DNA from: Chara braunii
Lineage: Eukaryota; Streptophyta; Charophyceae; Charales; Characeae
Assembly: GCA_003427395.1 (NCBI GenBank)
Contig: BFEA01000072.1
Span: forward strand, 1,677,420-1,697,685
Direction of reading: 5' to 3'
Length of the DNA: 20,266 nt
Shown here: positions 9,725 through 16,029 of the stretch, in pieces
How positions within the stretch are numbered: the stretch's first letter is position 1
Layout of the letters: every line of letters begins with the position of its first letter
Made by a program: the position numbers and the translations under genes
The notes under the pieces: model-generated
The model's database searches: none
What the model was told of the DNA's origin: nothing
Seen by the model: the letters and a program-made list of their open reading frames with translations, nothing else

Positions 9725-9924
9725 TTTACAAATGGTGACCTTCTGTCTGCTCACCACGGGGAGTATCCCTTTTCCACGGAGACGTTCACTCCGACTGTGC
9801 CAGACGTGTTTCATTTCCCTGAGTTACGTTATCAAAAATAAGGAGAAAAGCTGTTTCTAGCGTTTCTCCTCAGTTTTTTAATTTCTGGTTTTGAATTTTA
9901 TTAATGTCGAAATGGTGTCACACT

Positions 9925-10629
9925 GTTGCGTTTTCTAAACTTAACTTGGGCAGTGGGACTTCACCCCTGGGGCATGGTCCCACTAGCAACGGGATAGGAT
10001 AGAAACGAGTTTGTGTGGCAGTTGAGTAACCCAAATCCTGCCGTGCAGTACTGGTGATCCCACGGTCAGTATTTTACATGTATTACCCGAAAAAGTAAGG
10101 AGATCTTCGTTCCCCTCCCCCCTCTCCTTAACACTGGGCATGCCCGTGCAAAGACAGCTTCCCGCCAGAATCTTTTCAATAGGTTGGGGGTGTGGCCAAC
10201 GCCAAACGAGGTTGGGGTCGGCCTTTGCCCACTGGATAGAAGATTTTCAGCATTTTACTTGCTGTTGTGCAATTATCTCATTGGGTGGAGCCCTCCTTCA
10301 ATCACAGAGTATATGGAGGGTGTCAGGATCACTTCTGACAGAAGTCAATTTTATTCCAAAAAAATGTGGCTGTAACTTTGTTCACTGTTTTTGCAACCAC
10401 CACCATCAGATCATTTGTGATCTGATGGCTGGGAAGCACTCTGCCGTGATTTCCGGTGGCAGGTCTCTGTTTCTTTCTTTTTTTTTGGCCTTTTTCCTGT
10501 TTTCTCAGCCCAGAAATTTGTAATGAACGTGTCTGGCCGCTGCCACTCAGTGTCACACTGGATAGGCCACACTCCTATCCCACTGCTAATGGGACCATTC
10601 CCCTGAGGGCTTCGCTCCACTACTTGCCA
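9925..10629. repeat. Foldback arrangement of related arms
   Basis: The + strand at 9944-10001 reads CTTAACTTGGGCAGTGGGAC, then TTCACCCCTGGGGCATGGTC, then CCACTAGCAACGGGATAGG. The reverse complement of 10572-10629 has the matching order CCCTCAGGGGAATGGTCCCA then TTAGCAGTGGGATAGG. The first part also matches the reverse complement of 9288-9332. The arms therefore face each other about 570 bp apart, like terminal inverted repeats of a non-autonomous element. No clear target-site duplication is seen, and 10002-10402 between the arms contains no recognisable gene. Confidence 0.55.
10403..10428. repeat. 11-bp perfect hairpin
   Basis: CCATCAGATCA at 10403-10413 and TGATCTGATGG at 10418-10428 are exact reverse complements around the loop TTTG. 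It lies between the two foldback arms. Short AT-containing palindromes arise by chance or mark element interiors; no function is assigned. Confidence 0.8.
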
Positions 10630-10729
10630 AAGAAAAAAAAAAAACCGTGTTGGGCAGTCGCGACCGAGGAAAGAGCTGCCAACGACATTGGTGGCAGGTC
10701 TGAGGGCTTCCCTCCACTACTTGCCAAAT
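10602..10729 (+). repeat. Third copy of the A-tailed unit, preceded by a half copy
   Basis: A 3' half (CTGAGGGCTTCGCTCCACTA to CCAAAG, ending 10632) is followed by 12 As (10633-10644), then a full unit at 10645-10728. This full unit shares GTTGGGCAGTCGCGACCGAG exactly with the unit at 9234. It ends CTTGCCAAATG without an A-tail. The half copy joins directly to the foldback arm at 10572-10603, so the modules have been shuffled. Confidence 0.8.
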
Positions 10730-10926
10730 GTGCAAAAGAGGAATGAATCTTTGGCTAGAACAGTGGAAATATACACAGCCATGATTTTTTCTCTCTTCTG
10801 CATGTGGTGAGCAACGGAGCCAGCCCCCAGGCAAATCTCGTAGGTACTTGCGGCCCGTCAAATGTGCCATTTTCAGGGGACTTACGTGACATTTTCGGGG
10901 CAGGTTTTTTTTTTTTTGTCTTTTTT

Positions 10927-10976
10927 GTGGGACCATATCTCATGCTAATCTTCTCTGTATCGTTCCGAGTTATGCA
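10927..10976 (-). pseudogene. U6 snRNA fragment, internally deleted (copy 3)
   Basis: On the - strand, GGAACGATACAGAGAAGATT followed by AGCAT matches the U6 central region including ACAGAGA and the AGC triad. It jumps directly to GAGATATGGTCCC, the plant-type 3' end, so about 30 bp of the intramolecular stem-loop region are gone. An A-rich tail follows on the same strand (T-run 10905-10926 on +). The normal U6 5' end is replaced by unrelated sequence. It cannot work as U6. Confidence 0.75.
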
Positions 10977-11067
10977 CCAAGTTCATTCTCATGTGGACAG
11001 TGTAGCTGCCCACTACCTCCAGAAAAGGCAAACTGTGTGTTGTACCCTCGTTTTTTTTTCTTTTTTT

Positions 11068-11126
11068 GACCGTATCTCGATTTATGTGTCATCCTTGCCC
11101 TGGGCCTCTGTATTGTTCGAAGTTAC
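11068..11126 (-). pseudogene. U6 snRNA fragment (copy 4)
   Basis: The - strand reads CGAACAATACAGAGGCCCAG, then GGCAAGGATGACACATAAATC, then CGAGATACGGTC. These are U6 words, but AGATTAGCATG after ACAGAG is deleted, so the AGC triad that pairs with U2 is missing. The A-rich tail is the T/C-run at 11051-11067 on +. The 5' part is again non-U6 sequence shared with copy 3. Confidence 0.7.
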
Positions 11127-11253
11127 GGCACAAGATGCATTCCCACTTTGAACAACTGGAGGCAGTGCAGCTTCCCGACCTCCTCCTTTTAGGACTTACA
11201 GCCCGTCAAACGCGCCATTTTCAGGGGCAGTACGCCCCGTTTTCGGGGCAGTT

Positions 11254-11789
11254 TCCTCCCGGGCCCCCCTCCTTGTCTCAGATGTTTTCTTTTCTTTACG
11301 AGCCAACACCGGCAGTACCCTCACTCCTCACCACACGAACAAAGGACAAACGTTCTGTGTTTTTTTTTTTTTTTTTTCCGGCTTTTTTTTTTTCATTGTG
11401 AGAAATCATGATATTGTGGTCACTGGTCGTTGCTTCTCGTTTTCAAAACGAACGACCTCCGTAGCTCTGTCGAGGCTCTACCCAGCCTCTACCGACCCAG
11501 CCCAGGCCTTCCATGAAGTCAGGAAGAGCAAAAAGTTTGGCTGGGCGGGGTACTGGTGGTTTAAGCAGGGGTGAAGATCGGTACACCCTTTTTCACGGAA
11601 GTAATCAATGCCGTCTTCAGGGCCTCCACGCTATAAGGGGGGGGAGCGGGAGTGGGCAACCATGGTACTATTCTTGACTTGCCGGGGGAACAAGAACCGG
11701 ACCGACGCTCCCCAGAATGGAAAGCGAGCCAGAACCTTAAGGTTCTGTTTCAAACAAAAAAAAGAAGAAGAAGAAAAAAAAGAACTTTA
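11254..11789. other. No gene seen; T- and A-runs
   Basis: The stretch holds long T-runs near 11360-11393, a 7-bp palindrome TCGTTTT-C-AAAACGA near 11438, and an A/AAG-rich patch at 11756-11784. Open frames here are short and compositionally biased; none shows a domain. Confidence 0.6.
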
Positions 11790-12430
11790 AAGAAGACTTG
11801 TGTAAAGGGGAGGAAGAATGATTCTGGAGGTTATATTCTGCGGTCTCCACCAGAGCGCCAAGTAGCCTTTCCCTTTCTTTTTTTACGACCATGATCCTCG
11901 ATGCCTTGCTGACTTCTTTGCTGATCTGAGCCACTGCCTTAGGAAAATCTCCTAAGATGGTTAGCTCCTTCAGCAAGGTCTATAGCTTTTTCCAGGTCTG
12001 TACTACTGCAGTCCTGATCTCCTCTTGCCTAAGTAATAAGTTACCTCCTCTCGTATGGTCAAAGCCTCCGTAGGATGGGGGGTTTGAGAATGTCTGTTCT
12101 CACAATTGTGCCTCTGAGGAATTCGAAGTTAGAGAGCGGTCTATTCTGGCACAGGAGGTTCCTCCTTGTCTATTTTTCTAAGTACAAGTGAAGTCTCTTC
12201 TAGATGGATCCTGTGATTGCCATGGGTCTTCCAAGTTCTTTTTGCTAGCTAGCTTACATGGGGAGCCTCTGCTTCATCTATACTCTCTCTTGCATGCATT
12301 TCTCTTGCTAGCTCGCATTCCAATCTCCTACTAGTATGCAGTGTCTGTGGGTTTAACATTTTTTCGATTTTTTTGTTTATCATGTCTATTAGTTGCGTTC
12401 TTTGTGAGGCTGTGTTGGGGGCATACCGAG
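11790..12430 (-). pseudogene. Second LINE (family 2), endonuclease-region fragment
   Basis: Read on the - strand from 12430 downward, the frame gives YAPNTASQRTQLIDMINKK, the YAPN block of LINE endonucleases. A second frame gives LVGDWNAS, the GDFN-type catalytic block. Further down another frame reads ARIDRSLTSNSSEA, like the conserved SRIDRFLVS block, then PSYGGFDHT where the family has SDH. A later open frame (11737-11976) begins MLKELTILGDFPKAVAQISK. The blocks occur in the correct order but in different frames with stops, so it is a dead fragment. The sequence differs from the LINE at 1594-8720 (YAPN versus YSLN, GDWN versus GDRN), so it is another family. No RT or A-tail is attached. 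Confidence 0.7.
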
Positions 12431-12584
12431 ACCTAGCCGCGCTGATCAACAAGTATGCCCCCAACACAGCCTCACAAAGAACGCAACCAATAGACATAAT
12501 AAACAAAAAAATGTTTTAACCCACACACTGCATACTAGTAGGAGATTGGAATGCAAGCTAGCAAGAGAAACGCACGCAAGAGAA
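12285..12584. repeat. Large palindrome, arms ~130-140 bp
   Basis: The left arm (12285-12426) and right arm (12453-12584) are reverse complements with few mismatches and one 10-bp indel: the left arm has extra TCGATTTTTT-like sequence near 12363. The centre of 26 bp is 12427-12452. The inner ends GGGGGCATAC and GTATGCCCCC match exactly, followed by AACACAGCCTCACAAAGAAC on the right. A transcript through it would form a long double-stranded stem. Confidence 0.93.
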
Positions 12585-12590
12585 CAAGGT
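12430..12590 (+). pseudogene. Inverted second copy of the family-2 endonuclease fragment
   Basis: On the + strand the frame reads AALINKYAPNTASQRTQ then PIDIINKK, where LINEs have a VINVYAPN block. After a frameshift, ILVGDWNAS precedes a TAG stop at 12559. The same stop occurs at the matching place in the - strand copy, so the duplication happened after the element had decayed. The + copy begins 23 bp earlier than the - copy, inside the palindrome's centre. Confidence 0.7.
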
Positions 12591-12677
12591 CTATTTTTAT
12601 CCGTTCTATCTCTATGACTCCGGAGTAACACAGAGTTAAAAAAAAATTCCAATGGAAGAGAATCAAAGCTCCTATGG

Positions 12678-12805
12678 CAGCTCAGGGATCAACTTGCGGC
12701 CCAAGTTATCTGTGCTGACTCTGCTGAGTTAGAGAAGTTCAGCCGCAAGTCCTGTTGCCATGCCTTCCGCTGTCGACTCTGCTGTGGTGCCTGATCCCTG
12801 AGCTG
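12678..12805. repeat. Nested inverted repeats (14 bp and 9 bp)
   Basis: CAGCTCAGGGATCA at 12678-12691 pairs exactly with 12792-12805. ACTTGCGGC at 12692-12700 pairs exactly with GCCGCAAGT at 12742-12750. The arms nest, giving an imperfect stem-loop of about 128 nt with a large bulge on the 3' side. It may be a small foldback element or chance; pairing is too uneven to call a microRNA precursor. Confidence 0.6.
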
Positions 12806-13386
12806 TGAGAGGGAGGTCGGCGACCTCTCACCATGGTCTCCATCGCACCTGGTTCCTGATTTTCACATCAGCAGCATATCAGGCAATCCCTGCTCTGACA
12901 TCAAGACCATCCGCCTCCTTTCACTTTTTCCTGGCTTTCCATGACTTCACACTGCATTCCTCCCCTGCAAGCCCTGTTACCTCTGAACTCTCACTTGAGA
13001 GATTGCTTAGTGAGGCTCTGTGACCCCTTTCCAGCTTTGACTAACTGAAATCCGTAGCTGTGGCTATTTGCCAACCCTTTCTGCGGGATTCGAAACGCAC
13101 TGGAATGATTGTGCAGGAGGGGAGAAGAGTTCTGGGCGTGGGAACCTCTGTGGCCAGTCGCCCCATCAAGTGCCGTGGGATTGTTTATCCTATCACCTAT
13201 TGGTGGTGCCAACTGTAGCAATAACTCTTGATCATCATAAATAGAGTAGGCCTTGTAGAGAGGGCTGGGGTTTGCTGAGGGAGGAAAGCAAGCCAATGGT
13301 GAACCAGGANAAAAAAAAAAAAAAAAAAAAAAAAGTCCGTCTTGCTGGATCAACTACCTTTGACTCTCAGGGGAAAAGTCGTAATG
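12806..13386. other. No gene seen; A24 tract with an ambiguous base
   Basis: The sequence is of mixed composition with no supported gene. An N at 13310 directly precedes 24 As (13311-13334), which suggests an unresolved homopolymer. The A-tract could be the tail of an unrecognised + strand retrocopy ending at 13310. Confidence 0.6.
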
Positions 13387-13960
13387 TCATCCGAGGATAA
13401 CAATGAGTGGATTGTAAGAGGCTGAAAATTTAATTTTGAGAAAAGTGTTGTCGACTGTATAGGGCTGGGGCGGATGTTCCAGAAATGACCGGACTGGAGA
13501 CATAACAAGCCATGAAGCGTGGAGATTTTTTTTTTTTCAAAATTTGGACTATTCTATTTCTCGATTTATGCATGTAATCCTTGCGCAGGGCCTATGCTAA
13601 TCTTCTTTGTATCGTTCCAATTTTAACGGATGTACCGAAGGACGAAGTGTGGAGATTATAGAATAGTCAACACCACATTTCTGTCTGCACGTGAAGGACA
13701 GAAAGCAATGCGGAAACCTATCTGATAGGGGATGGATGTCTATATCATCTGAGAATAATGAGGGAGCAATTTGTAAAAGGCTGAAAGTCCCACACCTGGT
13801 GTGGTAAACTCTCTGGGGCTGAAAGTTGCAGGGCGAATATCCCCACTGGTGACAAATTGACAATCAACCCATGAACCGGCATCAAGTGTGGAGACCATTG
13901 AACCCTCAATACCGGCTTTCTGTGTGCATACTGGGGTACATAAAGCAAGGTGCAGCTGGC
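13387..13960 (+). repeat. Tandem duplication; first unit split by a U6 insertion
   Basis: Unit 1 runs 13387-13527 and resumes at 13644-13715. Unit 2 runs about 13746-13950. Shared landmarks in order are TCATC-GA-GATAA near the start, TGTAA-AGGCTGAAA, GGGCTG, CC-TGA at the middle, GTGTGGAGA, then TCAA-ACC, TTTCTGTSTGCA and AAAGCAA. In unit 2 GTGTGGAGACCATTGAACCC is continuous. In unit 1 the same place is split by a U6 copy. The units are fairly diverged, so the duplication is old. No coding function is seen. Confidence 0.75.
13526..13643 (-). pseudogene. U6 snRNA retrocopy with A-tail and target-site duplication (copy 1)
   Basis: The - strand from 13643 reads GTCCTTCGG, TACATCCGTTAAAATTGGAA, CGATACAAAGAAGATTAGCA, then CCTGCGCAAGGATTACATGC and ATAAATCGAGAAAT, ending AGTCCAAATTTT. 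That is nearly the whole plant-type U6. The AGC triad is intact, but the invariant ACAGAGA box is ACAAAGA, and a few extra bases sit in the 3' stretch. A 12-A tail follows (T-run 13526-13537 on +). The flanks GAAGCGTGGAGATT (13514-13527) and GAAGTGTGGAGATT (13644-13657) are a 14-bp target-site duplication with one difference. The right copy starts exactly at the U6 5' end. No plant USE/TATA promoter pair is visible, so this is an L1-type retrocopy and not a working gene. Confidence 0.93.
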
Positions 13961-14486
13961 ATTCACCTAGTTTGGATAAGCCTTGAGAGGCTAGAAACGG
14001 CGAAGTTGGGGTCCACTACAAGTGCAGTTTGCTTTTCTCCAGTGTTTGGTGAGACTTTAAATTACAAATTACTACACCGTACACTCGTCATAGAATTGGC
14101 GGGAAGCCTTGCTTGATAAAGGATGGTAGGTGGGGAGAAGGACAGGGGTATTTACTATTTAGGGAATTTTAGACGCTCTTCGGGAATATGTTGTTTGCCT
14201 CTCCTCTCCCCTTCGCATTTGGAACGTTTATTGCAACATTTGGTCTCTGACTGACTTTCGACAAACCTGTTGTGCAGATCTCAAAGAAAGGAATGGTGCA
14301 TAATTTTTCCTTCTGTAGAAAAAGAAAGAAGAATGAAAAAAGAAGGGGATATCTTCTAATAAGGTGGGGAGATTTAAAAAAAAAGAAAAAGACTTGATCT
14401 CCTCAGGTTGCAGGGTCTCGTGCGAAAGACCTCCTTGCAAAGGGGAAGCAGGGTTCGGTAGCTTATCCTGGGTGCTGCCGGTGGTT
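13961..14486. other. No gene seen
   Basis: Mixed sequence with A-rich patches near 14320-14390. An 81-codon open frame at 13871-14116 overlaps the tandem repeat and shows no domain. Confidence 0.5.
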
Positions 14487-14526
14487 TAAGAAGTGATAAG
14501 AAGTATTAAGAAGTAATAAGAACCCA
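14487..14526 (+). repeat. 10-bp tandem repeat, 3-4 copies
   Basis: TAAGAAGTGA, TAAGAAGTAT and TAAGAAGTAA follow one another, then a partial TAAGAA. It is a short minisatellite-like run. Confidence 0.9.
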
Positions 14527-14650
14527 TCTTCCTCACTAAAGTGTGACATGCAAAGGAAAAACAGTGGAACGATGGGCGTAGAAGGCGGCACCCGTGCTGC
14601 AGGCGTTAATGATGTCAGAACAGGCAATGGAGGCCTAGGCAATGAGGAAT

Positions 14651-14936
14651 GCAGAAAGGATGCCCAAGTTGTCCACAGCAGAATTGTCCGTCTATCTGCC
14701 AGAGACACAGTGAACAGGTGCTGAGCAGTGTCAATGACAAAGGAAAGGGAGGCCACAGTGTGCCATGCTTGGGCTAAATTGGTGTTAAACATGCAGAATA
14801 GATTCCGAAGTTGTTTTCAGCAGAATTGTCTGTCTATCAGTATGAGACACAGTGAACTGGTGCTGAGCGGGTGTTAATGACAAAGTGAAGGGAGGCCACA
14901 GTTTGATATGCTTGTGCTAAACTGGTAATAACCTGG
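14651..14936 (+). repeat. 142-bp tandem duplication
   Basis: Unit 1 is 14651-14792 and unit 2 is 14793-14936. Shared words in order are GCAGAA, AAGTTGT, CAGCAGAATTGTC, GAGACACAGTGAAC, GGTGCTGAGC, AATGACAAAG and GGGAGGCCACAGT. The period is not a multiple of three, so a reading frame on either strand would not be kept across both units. Identity is roughly four in five, an estimate by eye. Confidence 0.9.
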
Positions 14937-15106
14937 CAAACTCAACATCCTGGCATGTGCTTCCATAATATGGACATAGTGCGGATGGGGCATGGCTGTT
15001 AGTACTGCTGGTGCCTGGCTGTCTGTAAAACTCTAAGAAGAAGACTGGTTTGTGACTGGGCCAAGTGGTCCTAGCATAGTCCTGAGTTCTCCCTACTACA
15101 TATTGA

Positions 15107-15235
15107 TTTTTTTTTTTATTATTATTATTTTTTTTAATTTGGACCATTTCTCGATTGACGTGTGTCATCCTTGCGGGGAGGGCCCATGCTAATCTTCTCT
15201 GTATAGTTTCAATTTTAACGGATGTCCCAAAGGAC
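15107..15235 (-). pseudogene. U6 snRNA retrocopy with A-rich tail and target-site duplication (copy 2)
   Basis: The - strand from 15235 reads GTCCTTTGGGACATCCGTTA, AAATTGAAACTATACAGAGA and AGATTAGCATG, then GCAAGGATGACACACGTCAA and TCGAGAAATGGTCCAAATT. ACAGAGA and AGC are intact. The sequence between AGCATG and GCAAGG is altered (GGCCCTCCCC). The tail on the - strand is A-rich with AAT steps (15107-15135). ACTACATATTGA occurs at 15095-15106 and again at 15237-15248, giving a 12-bp exact target-site duplication. As with copy 1 there is no visible U6 promoter. It is a retrocopy of the same plant-type parent with different mutations. Confidence 0.93.
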
Positions 15236-15533
15236 AACTACATATTGACATATTCCCTGTGGTTGTGTGTTCATGCTTGGAGTGCATGGCTTGGTTGTGA
15301 ACCTGATCAGGTTCATGATAGTTTAGCTTGAAGATTGCACCGCACGTGACGGCTGGTTCCTTGACGTTGAATGACATCTCTGATACGTCCGAGAGCCCCA
15401 AAGGCAGTGGAAGTATGGACCTCTCCTCGAACTTCGGTATACAGGAGGCACAATTCACTGCAGCCATGAAGCAAAAGGGGACAAAATACAACAAATCCTG
15501 AGCGGGTAAATATGCGTGCACTCCAGATTGCAT
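15236..15533 (-). pseudogene. Possible exon or old coding remnant next to U6 copy 2
   Basis: On the - strand a frame opens at 15533 and runs across 15236-15533 with balanced composition: FEERSILPLPLGLSDVSEMS then FNVKEPAVTCGAIFKLNYHE. It then runs into U6 copy 2. With the U6 and one target copy removed, the frame continues only a few codons to a TAG stop. I do not recognise a domain. It lies downstream of the 324-codon gene on the same strand, so it could be a remnant of a 3' exon or chance. Confidence is low. Confidence 0.25.
15298..15315. repeat. Perfect 18-bp palindrome
   Basis: TGAACCTGATCAGGTTCA is its own reverse complement with no loop. Dimeric DNA-binding proteins recognise sites of this form, but one copy gives no assignment. 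Confidence 0.7.
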
Positions 15534-15656
15534 CTGGAAATAACGCCCAAAACCATGTACTCATTTGCTCCGTGCGAGTAGTGGTCTATCTACCAAAGCT
15601 CTGATCCAGCATCTAATGAATAGCCTCAGTGGCGGCAAATACTGATCACACCTTAC

Positions 15657-15752
15657 CCAGGCTGAGAGCTGCTGGCAAGATACAACTGCGCGTCCTCAAT
15701 CAGCAACTTCTCTTCCTCCCTGCAGATACCCTCCTCATACGGCAGCCCCATG
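15657..15752 (-). CDS. Candidate internal exon ending in a GTAAGG donor
   Basis: On the - strand, an acceptor-like TTCAATGTGGCAG is followed from 15752 by an open stretch beginning at an ATG (MGLPYEEGICREEEKLLIED then AQLYLASSSQPG). It ends at CAGCCTGG|GTAAGG, a good plant donor. The length is 96 bp, a multiple of three. The peptide is acidic at first (EEG, REEEKLL). The exon lies downstream of the duplicated 3' end of the 324-codon gene, whose decayed copy runs into it in frame (TPAECGQFSTVV). I do not recognise a domain; it may be a chance splice-like context. Confidence 0.3.
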
Positions 15753-15837
15753 CTGCCACATTGAATGCAGAAGCGGGGCAATGAGAAGTTTAGATAGGAT
15801 CCAGCCGAAACAACAGTACTGAATTGCCCGCATTCTG

Positions 15838-16000
15838 CTGGGGTTATGAGGGTGTGAAATTGCATGTTCTCTGACCACTCAGAGTGGAAGCGGAAGCACT
15901 GCTTCAGGAGGATTGATGGTTGGGGTTGCCCCTATTCATTTCATCTCTCACTTAGTGTCAGTAACCTTGCCTGTAGTGCCAGCTTCTGGTCCAGTTTAGA
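15838..16000 (-). pseudogene. Decayed tandem duplicate of the 3' end of the 324-codon gene
   Basis: The - strand reads LDQKLALQARLLTLSER, a stop, shifted sequence, then FHTLITPAECG. The intact copy reads MDQQLALNERFLTLSERFLE and ends FTLTTPAEGG. DNA words also match in order along 15838-16000 and 16042-16195, with an offset of about 203 bp. The duplicate has stops and a frameshift in the middle, where the intact copy has a serine run. It arose by tandem duplication of this exon end and has decayed, while the longer copy stayed open. Confidence 0.8.
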
Positions 16001-16029
16001 CAGGAGAAAGACGGGACAGGAGGATTTCA

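Larger units (their letters stand above)
10843..11253. repeat. Duplicated block carrying two chimeric U6 fragments
   Basis: The 63-bp block at 10843-10905 (GCGGCCCGTCAAATGTGCCA and following words CATTTTCAGGGG and TTTTCGGGGCAG) recurs diverged at 11192-11253. Between them are two T-runs, each followed by an antisense U6 fragment. After each fragment comes a related stretch, TGCACCAAGTTCATTCTCAT at 10972 and GGCACAAGATGCATTCCCAC at 11127, continuing to a CAGTG-AGCT-CC stretch. The order is block, U6, stretch, U6, stretch, block, so the region arose by duplication of a U6-containing module. Confidence 0.7.

Noticed and set aside
10140-10523. 127-codon open frame on the + strand
   Set aside because: It crosses the foldback interior and ends in a phenylalanine-rich stretch from T-runs; no domain and no splice or start context.
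12678-12805. microRNA precursor
   Set aside because: The two paired segments are separated by a 41-nt bulge on one side, which does not fit plant precursor rules.
13526-15248. Functional U6 snRNA genes
   Set aside because: Both copies have A-tails and target-site duplications, carry mutations in invariant regions, and lack a visible plant U6 promoter.
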